The notes: a model not told the origin generated them from the letters alone. DNA of 64,000 bases from CAYLPJ01 sp964385465 (GCA_964385465.1 CAYLPJ010000003.1:1-64000); one strand, 5' to 3'; counted from the first letter of the stretch, positions 8,439 to 16,869 are shown. Program-made: numbers and translations.

Positions 8439-9070
8439 GCGGATACCTCGCTTTCACTTGCGGCGGTGCAGCGGGCGATTTGACAGGCGGGGGCGCACGG
8501 TGTCAAGCGAAGTCGCGGCCCTGGGTCGGCGGGACGAGCAGCGGGGAGAGGGCGTCGAGCTTCGCGGGCTCGGCGGGGGGGCGCTCGAGGGCGGCCGAGG
8601 GTGGCGGCGTCCGACCCGGCGCGGGCAAGGCCCGCGGGCGCGGCGAGGGGACCGCCGATCTGGCCGGCCGGATCGCCGAGGGTGTCGGAGCGGCGGGCGG
8701 GCGTTCGACATCGCGCTTCGCAGGCAGCGACGGGACGTTGGCGACCGGCCGAAGCGCCAAGTCCGCCCATGGAAGGCGGTGACCGGCCTCGCCGCCCTCC
8801 GCGGTCTCGCCCGGTTGATCGAGGGCGGGGGTTTGCGTGCTCGCCGATGCAGGCGGCGGCATCGATGCGCTCATCCTCGGCCGGCAGCCCGATCACCACG
8901 TCCTCGAGGGCCTCGTCCTCCCGGCCGAGGACCACGGCGTCGGCATCGGGCCGGAGCTGCCGCTCGCTCACCGCCTCGCGCTGCGCCTCACTCCTGCCAA
9001 ACCGCCCCGCCCGATCAAGCGCCTGCTGGCTGTTCATCGGCATGTATGCGACAGCAACGGCCCGGACCGT
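8439..9070. other. 632-bp interval holding only a doubtful frameshifted ORF
   Basis: This stretch separates the sugar catabolic unit from the restriction-modification island. It contains no ORF with a recognised domain. The only coding-like signal is on the minus strand and is split over two frames (see 8503-9043). I see no RNA gene or clear terminator here. Confidence 0.5.
8503..9043 (-). pseudogene. Possible frameshifted hypothetical gene
   Basis: Two minus-strand frames show coding-like codon use over adjacent halves. The first half begins at 9043 and is acidic (for example EALEDVVIGLPAEDERIDAA). The second half is proline-rich and ends at 8503 with VPPTQGRDFA. They meet at a run of five C (minus strand) at about 8827-8831. 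Removing one C would join them into a single reading frame of about 180 residues. No family is recognised and no good ribosome site precedes 9043. It could be a real pseudogene, an assembly or sequencing error, or chance. Confidence 0.3.
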
Positions 9071-9787
9071 TCACTGTCCCGCTTCGGGCAACTGCCAAGT
9101 GCCGTGGAGGACGCACCGGTCCTTGTTGATGTTGGCCAGGGTGATCTTGGCGTCGGAGCGGTCGAGCTTCAGCGTGAAGTCCGGCGGGTCGGCCCCGACA
9201 GGAATGTTGATCGTCGGGCCATCGGCGGCGAAGTGCTTTCTCCCCACCTTGAGGACCTGAGCGAACAGCCCAACCGGTATCTCGACGAGTTCATATAGGC
9301 GCGTGCTGCGAAAATAGCGCAGTTGGATAATCGCATCCACTTCAGAGCAGTAGTGCCGGAACAGCGCGAAGGTCTTCTCCTGACGCCTCTTCGCCGTGCG
9401 GCAGTCCTGAATCCAGGCCGCCTCGGTCAACTTGCTGATGTGAAGGTGGGCGCTCCGCAGGTTGCGTGCCTTCGACGACTTCAGGCTAATCCGCTTGTCG
9501 TTGAGAATCACGTCCCAGAAGCGCTGTCCGTCGGGGGCCGGGGCAACATCGTGCCCCGCCTGAGCGCACGACGCGAGGAACGCCGAATCGAAGCCTTCCT
9601 GGAACAACGGGCTGCCCATAAAGCAATGATGAGTCAGAAGTTTCGAACGGAACTCACTCTCGAACTCAGGTGTATTGAGGTAGGACCCCGGCTTGGACCA
9701 CGCCTCGCACGGAGTTCTGAGCGCATCGAGGAACTCCGTAAGCCTGCGTTGCTCGGCCTCGGTCACGCTAATGGTGACCTCACCCAT
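9071..9787 (-). CDS. Type II restriction endonuclease (PD-(D/E)XK-like)
   Basis: A 238-residue protein encoded immediately after a C5 DNA methyltransferase and overlapping it by 8 bp (ATGGGTGA), which strongly implies a cognate restriction enzyme. A plausible nuclease core is Asp92 in FWDVILND followed by Lys103 in ISLKSSKA, with serine in place of the usual acidic residue. Further conserved-looking blocks are HISKLTEAAWIQDCRTAKRR, YELVEIPVGLF and LDRSDAKITLANI. I chose the ATG at 9787 rather than a longer in-frame start because of this coupling. Recognition sequence is unknown. G+C is lower than in the flanking catabolic genes. Confidence 0.75.
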   Translation of the reverse strand: MGEVTISVTEAEQRRLTEFLDALRTPCEAWSKPGSYLNTPEFESEFRSKLLTHHCFMGSPLFQEGFDSAFLASCAQAGHDVAPAPDGQRFWDVILNDKRISLKSSKARNLRSAHLHISKLTEAAWIQDCRTAKRRQEKTFALFRHYCSEVDAIIQLRYFRSTRLYELVEIPVGLFAQVLKVGRKHFAADGPTINIPVGADPPDFTLKLDRSDAKITLANINKDRCVLHGTWQLPEAGQ

Positions 9788-10994
9788 AGGCCAACTCCCG
9801 CTGCTTGTCCCTGACGAGGTCCCCGCGCCGGACATTCGTGCCGTCGAGGAGTACGTCTGTCATGCCCGGTCGATCGCCAGTGAACATCCATGCGCAAAGA
9901 TGGGCGATCTGGAACGAGATGAGAGGCGGGACGGCATCTCCAATGTGGCGATACATGTTCGAGATGGCTGCCCCGTTGAACCGGTAGCGGCCGGGAAAGC
10001 CCTGAAGGGCACCCATCTCGCGGACCGTGCAGAGGCGGTCCGCCTCCGGATGGGCGTACCGCCCGTTTCCCACATGGGCGCACTCGCGTTTGATTGTCGG
10101 AGCCGGTCGTCCCCAAGCCATCCTGCCGTACACGTCGGGATAGGAGCCGAACCTCTTGGCTGCGGCGATTCGCCTCATTGCGTCGGTCAGTAGCGAATCG
10201 CCATCCCTCCTGCCCAACAAGTCCATCCAGGAGCCGCCGTCGTGTGGAATCGCCGCGATGCGCCGCTTCACCGCCTCGGAGGCGAACCTCGGGTACTTGT
10301 CCGCCCCCGAAGCGCCCTCCGGAATACACTCCAAAGCTCTTCGAACGGTCAGAGCCTCTTTCTTAACGGCCCAACCTCGCCACAGGTCCTCAAGCGTCCG
10401 CAGGCGTATGCCCTCCTTTGCGGCGATGACGATGGCACGCTCGCGTACCTGCGGGAGACCGAAGCGCGTGAGCATGTGCGTCTGGCCGGATACGGAGTAG
10501 CCCCGGGACTCCAAGTGCTCACTAAACCAACGGTAATGATGGGAGAAGTTGCCGCGGATGAGTTCGCGGGCGTTTTCCATGACGACGATATCGACGTCCA
10601 GTGCCACCGCAAATTCGGCGGACCGACGCACGAGGCTGTTCTTGCGGTCATCCTGGAGGTGATTGGTCGGCTTCGCCCGACTGAAACCGGTACAAGGGGG
10701 ACAGGTGGACAGCACGTTGACCTTGGCTTGGGGGGACAGGCCCAGAGCTTCCCGCAATCGGGAGGGCTCCGTCGCGGCCAAATCCAAAGGCGCCGGGCGG
10801 ATACCGATGTTCTCGCAATATGTCTTGTTGCACTGGAGAGCGCCCGACCCGACGCTGGGCTTGCCGATTTCGAGATCGGCGGCGGCAAGCACTCGGAAGA
10901 GCTCATGCTTGTGAAACCCATAGCTCATGCCCCCCGCACCCGAGAACAAGTCGACCACACCGAAGGCCTCTCTCGACGCATTGGCATCGCTCAT
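9780..10994 (-). CDS. DNA (cytosine-5-)-methyltransferase
   Basis: A 404-residue C5 methyltransferase. Motif I is VVDLFSGAGGMSYGF (about 13-27), motif IV has the catalytic Cys101 in PPCTGFS, motif VI is MENAREL with Glu140, motif VIII is a divergent QVRERAIVIA, and motif X is HIGDAVPP near residue 360. The region between VIII and IX would set target recognition. It overlaps the vsr-like gene upstream by 4 bp (ATGA) and the endonuclease gene downstream by 8 bp, so the three form one tight operon. It should protect the host site cut by the partner enzyme. Confidence 0.93.
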   Translation of the reverse strand: MSDANASREAFGVVDLFSGAGGMSYGFHKHELFRVLAAADLEIGKPSVGSGALQCNKTYCENIGIRPAPLDLAATEPSRLREALGLSPQAKVNVLSTCPPCTGFSRAKPTNHLQDDRKNSLVRRSAEFAVALDVDIVVMENARELIRGNFSHHYRWFSEHLESRGYSVSGQTHMLTRFGLPQVRERAIVIAAKEGIRLRTLEDLWRGWAVKKEALTVRRALECIPEGASGADKYPRFASEAVKRRIAAIPHDGGSWMDLLGRRDGDSLLTDAMRRIAAAKRFGSYPDVYGRMAWGRPAPTIKRECAHVGNGRYAHPEADRLCTVREMGALQGFPGRYRFNGAAISNMYRHIGDAVPPLISFQIAHLCAWMFTGDRPGMTDVLLDGTNVRRGDLVRDKQRELAYG

Positions 10995-11539
10995 CTGTCA
11001 TCCCCTTCGATATCTTCGCCCCTGCAACTACCGAGACGCTTGCGAACCCGTGCCTGAGCTATCGCCAGCAGGCGGCGCCGGTCTGTGGATGCCATCGCTC
11101 GGCAAGTCCCGCTTGCGTACCGGACCTGCCCCATGACCCATTGCGCCACTTCGCCAACCGTCCTGGTTGTCCGGCGGGTCAACTCACACTCCCATACGAC
11201 GAGCACGCGCCAACCGAGCGAGCGCAACTGCCGCACGACACGCCTGTCTCGTGCGGTGTTCTCGCGGAACTTCGATTGCCAGAACTCCGGGTTGGTCTTC
11301 GGCGTGGATGAATCTTTGCATCCTGCATGCCGGTGCCAGAAGCAGCCGTGAACGAAGATTGCAGCTCCATACTTCGGGAGGACGATGTCCGGGCTGCCAG
11401 GGAGATGGCCGTTCTTCAGCGTGTAACGGAATCCGAGCCTGTGCAGACCGCATCGCAGGATCCACTCAGGCTTCGTGTCTTTGCCGCGAACCCTGGACAT
11501 CACCGCAGAGCGGCCATCCTTGGTAAGTGTATCCGCCAT
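10991..11539 (-). CDS. vsr: Very short patch repair endonuclease (Vsr)
   Basis: A 182-residue protein of full Vsr length. The amino end has the family motif MSRVRGKDTKPEWILR. The catalytic residues of the characterised E. coli enzyme (Asp51, His64, His69) all fall at identical positions here: GSPDIVLP, then FVHGCFWHRH. The end of the fold (WRVLVVWECEL) is intact. Vsr nicks beside T:G mismatches made when 5-methylcytosine deaminates, so its place before a C5 methyltransferase fits. The stop overlaps the methyltransferase ATG. The start is internal to a longer open frame; homology fixes it at 11539. Confidence 0.93.
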   Translation of the reverse strand: MADTLTKDGRSAVMSRVRGKDTKPEWILRCGLHRLGFRYTLKNGHLPGSPDIVLPKYGAAIFVHGCFWHRHAGCKDSSTPKTNPEFWQSKFRENTARDRRVVRQLRSLGWRVLVVWECELTRRTTRTVGEVAQWVMGQVRYASGTCRAMASTDRRRLLAIAQARVRKRLGSCRGEDIEGDDR

Positions 11540-11580
11540 CCTGGCTTGACTCCACCACCCTTGTGCACGTAGGCGGCCGG

Positions 11581-11874
11581 TCACAACCCAAGGAACGCCC
11601 CGTTGCCGCTCCACGCAATCTCTGCCACAGTCCGAATAAGGATAGCCACAACCGTTTGCGGGTGCAACTCTCTGTTTGGTTTGACCCAGCCGATGAACCG
11701 GATGTCGATGCCGGGATCGACCAGGTCCAGCGAGACGTGATCGTCCACGTACCAGCCGTGGCGGTTGAACGTGTCGGCCGCGGGGGCCTCGCCCTCGATC
11801 CACACGGCCTCGGCGGCGGCCAGCAGCAGGCGCGGCTCCAGCGGTTCGAATGTCGGCGCCGTGGACGGCGGCAT
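11581..11874 (-). pseudogene. Truncated LEPR-XLL domain protein (amino-terminal fragment)
   Basis: A 97-residue ORF that starts like a large planctomycete secreted or surface protein: FEPLEPRLLLAAAEAVWIEG, then FNRHGWYVDDHVSLDLVDPG. The LEPR-XLL amino terminus is typical of long cell-surface proteins. Here the family-like sequence stops after about 55 residues and the frame ends 41 bp before the vsr gene. The simplest reading is that the restriction-modification island replaced the rest of the gene. A TATGAT hexamer on the minus strand at 11898-11903 could be the -10 element of the original promoter. Confidence 0.65.
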
Positions 11875-12029
11875 GCACGCGCTCCTCTCCGCCGCCCATC
11901 ATACCAGATGTCCCGAGAACCCCGTTGTCATCCGCACCGGAAGGGCGATGATGAACGAAACGAATCGCCGGGAAGGCCCGCGGCGACCGAACGGGTCCAC
12001 ACCGCGCGAAGAACCCCACGGAGGCCGCC

Positions 12030-13235
12030 ATGTCCGAACTGAAGATCGAACGCGTCGAGACGTTTCTCACCCAGCCCGGGCGCTGGCCGTTGATCGTGGT
12101 CCGCGTCCGCACAAGCCGCCCGGGGCTGGACGGCCTGGGCTGCGCGACGTTCACGCAGCGCCACCGCGCGGTGCAGGCGGCGATCGAGAAGCACATCGGC
12201 CCCTGGGCGGTCGGTCAGGACCCGCGGAACGTCGAGGACATCTGGCAGCACGCGATGGTCAGCGGCTACTGGCGGAACGGGCCGGTGCTCAACAACGCCG
12301 TCAGCGGGCTGGACATGGCCCTGTGGGACATCAAGGGCAAGCTGGCGGGCATGCCCTGCTACGAGCTCTGGGGCGGTCGGTGCAGGCCGGCGGCGACCGT
12401 GTACGTCCACGCCAACGGCACGGAACCGGCGGAGGTCGAGGACGCCGCCCGCGAGAAGATGGAACGCGGCTTCACGCACATCCGCTGCCAGCTCGGCCAG
12501 TACCGCGGGGTGGACGGGGCGGCCCTGGACCGCCCGCCCGGCGCGGGCGAGGGAGAATACTACGACCCCCGCGAGAAACTTCGCCGCGTGCCCGGGCTCT
12601 TCGCCCACCTCCGCAGGCAGCTCGGCGACGCCGTCGAGCTGCTCCACGACGTCCACGAACGCGTCGCGCCCATCGACGCCGTCTGGCTGGCAAGGGCCCT
12701 GGAGGACTACCGCCTGTTCTTCCTGGAGGACCTCGTCGCGCCCGAGGACATCGAGTGGCTGGCCAACATCCGCGCCGTGGCCGCCACGCCGCTGGCCATG
12801 GGCGAGCTGTTCAGCAACCCCCGCGAGGTCACCCCCCTGATCGCCGGGCGCCTGATCGACTTCCTCCGCCTGCACGTCTCCACCATGGCCGGGGCCACGC
12901 CGGCGCTGAAGCTCGCACACCTCGCCGAGGCGTTCGGCGTGCGAACGGCATGGCACGGGCCCGGCGACGTCTCGCCGGTCGGCATGGCCGCCAACGTGCA
13001 CCTGGACCTCACCTGCCACAACTTCGGCATCCAGGAATGGGCGTTCCGCCGCGAGGCCGAGCGGGAGATGTTCCCCGGCACGCCGGAGGTCCGCGACGGC
13101 GCGGCCTGGCCCAACGACCGCCCGGGCTGGGGCATCGACTTCGACGAGACCCTCGCCGCCAAGCACCCCTGCGACGACACCCACCCCACGTGGACCGCCG
13201 CCCGCCTGCCCGACGGCACGATCCACCGGCCCTGA
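12030..13235 (+). CDS. Enolase-superfamily dehydratase, mannonate dehydratase-like (ManD/RspA group)
   Basis: A 401-residue enzyme of the mandelate racemase/muconate lactonizing enzyme family, most like the D-mannonate dehydratase group. The amino capping domain has GLGCATFTQRH and NNAVSGLDMALWDIKGK. The barrel has the three metal ligands expected for the superfamily in LLHDVHER (Asp near 205), FFLEDLVAPED and MGELFSN. Tryptophan- and histidine-rich WHGPGDVSPVG near residue 310 is the usual ManD active-site region. It would dehydrate a sugar acid to a 2-keto-3-deoxy acid, linking uronic acid breakdown to central metabolism. The start has an ACGGAGG ribosome site upstream. Confidence 0.88.
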   Translation: MSELKIERVETFLTQPGRWPLIVVRVRTSRPGLDGLGCATFTQRHRAVQAAIEKHIGPWAVGQDPRNVEDIWQHAMVSGYWRNGPVLNNAVSGLDMALWDIKGKLAGMPCYELWGGRCRPAATVYVHANGTEPAEVEDAAREKMERGFTHIRCQLGQYRGVDGAALDRPPGAGEGEYYDPREKLRRVPGLFAHLRRQLGDAVELLHDVHERVAPIDAVWLARALEDYRLFFLEDLVAPEDIEWLANIRAVAATPLAMGELFSNPREVTPLIAGRLIDFLRLHVSTMAGATPALKLAHLAEAFGVRTAWHGPGDVSPVGMAANVHLDLTCHNFGIQEWAFRREAEREMFPGTPEVRDGAAWPNDRPGWGIDFDETLAAKHPCDDTHPTWTAARLPDGTIHRP

Positions 13236-13277
13236 GGGCCTTGCCCCCGGCCGGCTTGCGCCGCGGAAGCAGGCTGG

Positions 13278-13601
13278 TCATGACACCGGCGCTGGTCTGC
13301 CCGGGACGAGGTCGCGGAGGAATCGGTCGCACGGCAGGCAGGGCACGCCGTCGATGGCCAGGCGTTCGTTGCCGCCATGGAGCAGGCACACCTCGGCCTG
13401 CGGGTAATCTTCCCGGAACGCCCGCAGCGGTCTGACGTCCTTCGAGTGGACCGACTTCGAGCTCTTCACCTCGATTCCGATGAACGTGTTCTTCCCATAC
13501 ACGACGAAGGCGACTTCCACGCCCGACTTCGTTCGCCAGAAGGACAGGCTTCGTTGCTCCCCGCTGTAGGCGATCCAGGCCCGAAGGTGCTGGGTCAGAC
13601 G
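13278..13601 (-). pseudogene. Remnant of a DUF4143-containing AAA ATPase (carboxyl end)
   Basis: The last 105 or so codons of a DUF4143 ATPase are preserved in one frame: HLRAWIAYSG, SFWRTKSGVEVAFVVYG, FIGIEVKSSKSVHSKDVRPL, FREDYPQAEVCLLHGG, and the CLPCDRFLRDLVPG tail. The amino-terminal ATPase domain with its Walker motifs is absent. Homology stops at about 13601, exactly where an inverted repeat begins. The family occurs as AAA ATPases of uncertain role, often in mobile or toxin-antitoxin-rich regions. No start codon or ribosome site is appropriate, so I call it a pseudogene. Confidence 0.75.
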
Positions 13602-13602
13602 A

Positions 13603-13734
13603 ACGGGGTCAGGTCTTCAGAATTCAGTTTTCGGGCCCTGTATCGCGGCCGGCAAGGTGGTTCAGGCGTCGGGCCCGGGGAAGAGAAGCGGCCAGGACGC
13701 CGGCGAGAACTGAATTGTGAAGGTCTGACCCCGT
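13603..13734. repeat. Imperfect inverted repeat (REP/MITE-like element)
   Basis: The left arm begins ACGGGGTCAGGTCTTCA at 13603. The right arm ends with the near-complement (reads AAGGTCTGACCCCGT) at 13734. About 24 of 27 arm bases pair, around a G+C-rich spacer of roughly 75 bp. Arms beginning GGGGTCAGACC are, from memory, frequently seen in bacterial palindromic repeats linked to REP-associated transposases. It sits at the breakpoint of the DUF4143 remnant. Confidence 0.65.
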
Positions 13735-13738
13735 GTTT

Positions 13739-13939
13739 TCACGAGCAGACGTAGTGGTTGCAGGGGTGGGGGTGGTTCTGGATGATGTCGGCGTGGTCGG
13801 GGCGGGGGGTGTAGTCGTTGAGGTCCAGGTCGGCCTCGCCCAGGACGTCCTCGATCTCCTTGGGGAAGTGCGAATGCCGATCGAGAACCTGCGTGAACCC
13901 CGCCCGCCGCATCGTATGAAGCGCTTCCACCAGTGTCAT
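13739..13939 (-). CDS. Small hypothetical protein
   Basis: A 66-residue ORF with a convincing GGAGGTGAG ribosome site seven bases before its ATG. The product is hydrophilic: an amphipathic start (TLVEALHTMRRAGF), an acidic middle, and a histidine- and cysteine-rich tail (NHPHPCNHYVCS) that could bind metal. No family is recognised. It stands between the inverted repeat and the heparinase-like gene, on the same strand as the latter. Confidence 0.45.
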   Translation of the reverse strand: MTLVEALHTMRRAGFTQVLDRHSHFPKEIEDVLGEADLDLNDYTPRPDHADIIQNHPHPCNHYVCS

Positions 13940-14057
13940 GACCCGCTCACCTCCGATGCACCGCTCGTGTCCGCGGCGCCAAACCAGGCCGCGCCGCACC
14001 CATACATCCATCGGCCGATCGGAGGGGCATGTTTGGCGGGGGCCGGCCCCCGCGGGG

Positions 14058-15932
14058 TCACTTCGCCTTCGGCCATTGCGACAGCGGCTGGACCTTCACG
14101 GGCTTGTCGTACGCGCCGTCCGGCCAGTGGGGCAGCAGCAGGACGGCGATCCGGCAGAGGCCCTCGGCGTCCGGGATGCGGAGCATCAGCCGGCGGAAGC
14201 CCTCGTTGGTGGCCTGGGGCGGTTGCTGCCGGCAGGACTCCACGGTGAACCGCGCCCCCGCCGGCGACAGCAGCCGGGCCGTCAGGGCCTTGCCGTCCTG
14301 GCGCAGCACGGCCTGGCGGCCGGCCGGCTCGATGGCCGCCTCGGTCGTCATTCCCCAGGCGACCTCGTGCGAGCCGTCGAGGGTCAGCTCGTCCTGGACG
14401 AGCACGGCCCGCCCGGCCAGCAGGCGCACGCCGCGAAGGGCCTTCGTCGCGGCGGGTTTGTAGGCGTCGGTCAGGTCCACCTTCGCCAGCCCGTCGGTGC
14501 CGGAGGGCACGAAGGCGGTCAGCTCGGCCTTGGCGTGGACGTCCTGGTTTGCGTTGTCGATCAGCGGGATGTTGTGGCTCAGCGAGCCGAGGCGGTAGTA
14601 CTTCCAGCGTTGGGCGTCGGCGGCGCGGCCCCAGTAGCCGGGCAGGTTGTAGTGGTCGCTGCCGAGCTCGCGGGCCCAGCGGACCCCCAGGGCGGAGACG
14701 GCGAACTGCCCGAGGTCGAGGTGCCCGTGGTTGACCTGGTTGTAGCCGGCCTTGACGGCGACGAACAGGGCGTCGGGCTCGTACCACGCCGTGCGGAAGA
14801 CGGCCACCGGCACGGGGCCGTCGAACCGCTTGGCCAGAGGCGGGTCCGGCTCGGCGGAGGGGTCTTCGTCGGGGACGTACCAGATCACGTCTCTCGCGCG
14901 ACCGCCGTAGCGTCGGATCGCCTCGCGCTCGGTGTGGGCGAACAACGGGCGTCCGTACCGCCGCGCCAGCCAGAACAGCGAGGGCGTGTTCTTCAGCCGC
15001 TTGCCCTTGCCCACGTCGGCGAAGTTGAACAACAGCCCCGTCGGCCCGGCCATGTGGATGGGGAACTCCCCGGCCTTGTCCAGGCCCGGCGCGTCGGAGA
15101 GGCCGAAGTCCGTGCCCAGGGCGGTTTGAAGCGCCGACAGGCCGTAGACGGTGTACCGCGTGGCGTAGCCCCAGTATCCGGGCCCCTCCGGCCAGGCGCC
15201 GTCGGGGGCGTAGGTCTTCAGCGCCCGCGGGACGGCGGCGACGGCCCGGGGGATGAGCCTGGCGGCCTCGTCGGGGTACTCCTCCGCGACGGCCAGGGCG
15301 GCGACGGTGAGCCCGAAGTTGCACACCTGATTCCAGTTATGCCCCGACCGCGACCACCCGGCGTTTTCGGCGTAGCCCTTGAGCCCGGCCTGGAGCCCGT
15401 GGCGGCGCAGCCCGGCGGCGATCCGTTTGCGCGTGTCGGCGTCCAGGGCGGAGTGGAACCAGTCGTAGCCGACCCCCGCCGCGTGGGCCATCTCGGCGAC
15501 GTCCAGGAAATGCCGGGGGTTCCAGTCCTTGAACTCGCAGACGGCGAGCATGTCCTCGACGGCCTTGCGGAGATACTTCTCCCGCCCGGTCCACCGCCAG
15601 GCCAGCCCGAGGGTGTACATGCGGTGGCGGCACTCGCGGCTGACGCGAAGCAGTCGCGGGCCGATGATCTTGCGGACGAGCTTCGGCTCGCCGACCAGGC
15701 GGTCGGCTCGGGAGAGCACGTCCTTGACGGCGCCGGCCAGCAGTTCGTCCGTCCCGGCCAGGGCCTTCAGCTCGGCCAGGCGGGCGTCGGTGAGGATCAG
15801 CCGCGGGTGCTTGGGCGCGAGCGTGTCGAGCACCTTCTCCGGATCCGGCACGCGGACGTAGTCCGGCGCGGCCCGGACGGCCCCGACGACGGCGGCGAGC
15901 GTGGCGGCGATGAGGAACAGCTTGATCGGCAT
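14058..15932 (-). CDS. Heparinase II/III-like protein (polysaccharide lyase)
   Basis: A 624-residue secreted protein with a signal peptide in about the first 21 residues. It has an alpha/alpha-toroid amino half (for example SGHNWNQVCNFG near 205) and a beta-sandwich carboxyl half containing NQVNHGHLDLGQFAVSALG near 400, the region that carries the catalytic histidine in heparinase II/III enzymes. The start at 15932 has GGAGG six bases upstream; a longer start has no ribosome site. Lyases of this group cleave uronic-acid-containing glycans such as glycosaminoglycans or alginate. Nearby esterase, sulfatase and mannonate-dehydratase-like genes support a role in breaking down sulfated or uronic polysaccharides. 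Confidence 0.82.
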   Translation of the reverse strand: MPIKLFLIAATLAAVVGAVRAAPDYVRVPDPEKVLDTLAPKHPRLILTDARLAELKALAGTDELLAGAVKDVLSRADRLVGEPKLVRKIIGPRLLRVSRECRHRMYTLGLAWRWTGREKYLRKAVEDMLAVCEFKDWNPRHFLDVAEMAHAAGVGYDWFHSALDADTRKRIAAGLRRHGLQAGLKGYAENAGWSRSGHNWNQVCNFGLTVAALAVAEEYPDEAARLIPRAVAAVPRALKTYAPDGAWPEGPGYWGYATRYTVYGLSALQTALGTDFGLSDAPGLDKAGEFPIHMAGPTGLLFNFADVGKGKRLKNTPSLFWLARRYGRPLFAHTEREAIRRYGGRARDVIWYVPDEDPSAEPDPPLAKRFDGPVPVAVFRTAWYEPDALFVAVKAGYNQVNHGHLDLGQFAVSALGVRWARELGSDHYNLPGYWGRAADAQRWKYYRLGSLSHNIPLIDNANQDVHAKAELTAFVPSGTDGLAKVDLTDAYKPAATKALRGVRLLAGRAVLVQDELTLDGSHEVAWGMTTEAAIEPAGRQAVLRQDGKALTARLLSPAGARFTVESCRQQPPQATNEGFRRLMLRIPDAEGLCRIAVLLLPHWPDGAYDKPVKVQPLSQWPKAK

Positions 15933-15970
15933 GGAAGCCTCCATTGGATGCTGGGCAAGGCCCGGCGGGG

Positions 15971-16717
15971 TCAGGTCCCGCCGGCCAGGTGCTTTTCGAC
16001 GAACGCCAGCGTCTCGCCGACGTGGTCCCGCCAGTACCGCCAGTCGTGCCCGCCGGGATGCTCGGCGTACTCGTGGGCGATGCCCGCCGCCTCCAGGCGC
16101 GCGTGAAACGCACGGTTGGGGCCGATCAGGGCGTCGTCCAGCCCGCAGTCCAGCCGGAGGGCCGGCAGCGGCCCGGACCCCGCCAGCCGCTCGGCCAGGC
16201 GGAACACGTCGTACTTCTCCGCCGGCATGGCCGCCGCCAGCGCCGAGGCGAACGCGTGGCCCATCGGGCGCTCGGCGTGGGCGAAGTACAGCGCCCCGGA
16301 GTGGCTGACGGCCGCGGCGAACATGTCCGGGTGACGCAACGCCAGCATCACGGCTCCGTAGCCGCCCATGCTGTTGCCCGCCAGCGCCCTGCCGTCGCGG
16401 GCCGGGACCGTCGGGAACGTGCGGTCCACGAAGCCGACGACGTCACGGACGATGTGGTCTTCCCAGGCGTCCCCGGCCGGGCGGGGATCGTTGCAGTAGA
16501 AGCCTTTGGCCCCGTCGGGCATGACGACGATCAGCCGCCGGTCGCGGCAGAGGTCCGCCAGGGGCACGTGGCGGTTCCAGATCGTCTGGTTGTCGCTGAG
16601 CCCGTGGAGCAGGTACAGCACCGGGAACGGCCCGTCGCCGGCGTCCGGCAGGATCACGTCCAGGTGGTTGCACCTGCCCAGCGACTCGCCCTTGAAGCTG
16701 ACCGTGCACGTGGCCAC
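15971..16717 (-). CDS. Esterase family protein (alpha/beta hydrolase, esterase D-like)
   Basis: A 248-residue alpha/beta hydrolase. The nucleophile elbow is GNSMGGYGAV (serine near residue 113), and the carboxyl catalytic histidine is in PGGHDWRYW. VLYLLHGLSDN near residue 32 supplies the oxyanion region. It probably removes acyl groups from sugars. I chose a GTG start at 16717 because CGAGGAG lies just upstream and homology begins there; a longer frame reaches 16864. It lies 38 bp upstream of the heparinase-like gene on the same strand, probably in one transcript. Confidence 0.82.
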   Translation of the reverse strand: MATCTVSFKGESLGRCNHLDVILPDAGDGPFPVLYLLHGLSDNQTIWNRHVPLADLCRDRRLIVVMPDGAKGFYCNDPRPAGDAWEDHIVRDVVGFVDRTFPTVPARDGRALAGNSMGGYGAVMLALRHPDMFAAAVSHSGALYFAHAERPMGHAFASALAAAMPAEKYDVFRLAERLAGSGPLPALRLDCGLDDALIGPNRAFHARLEAAGIAHEYAEHPGGHDWRYWRDHVGETLAFVEKHLAGGT

Positions 16718-16811
16718 GCGAACTCCTCGCGGAAGTGGACCGTCCTCGACGACACGCGATTGCTTATTCAATGCCGCCCCGGCGGTGAAGTGTCGAGCTC
16801 GGCCGCCTGTG

Positions 16812-16838
16812 TTGGCGGCGGCGGGTCTCTGGTATGCT
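16812..16838 (+). promoter_or_regulatory. Possible sigma-70-like promoter of the sulfatase gene
   Basis: TTGGCG (16812-16817) and TATGCT (16833-16838) are separated by 15 bp, slightly short of the usual 17. If active, transcription would begin near 16845, which agrees with a GTG start at 16870 rather than the ATG at 16834. Confidence 0.25.
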
Positions 16839-16869
16839 CCCGGCAACCATCCTGGAAAGGACATATCCC

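Noticed and set aside
5052..8483. Long open frame of 1143 codons on the plus strand
   Set aside because: It is antisense to three well-supported minus-strand genes, is rich in Gly, His, Arg and Asp from mirrored codon bias, and shows no domain.
11830..11870. tRNA-like GGTTCGAAT segment
   Set aside because: No acceptor or anticodon stem can be formed around it, and it lies inside the LEPR-XLL coding frame.
11581..11874. LEPR-XLL ORF as an intact small secreted protein
   Set aside because: Family members are long, the homologous part breaks off abruptly, and the frame ends beside the restriction-modification island.
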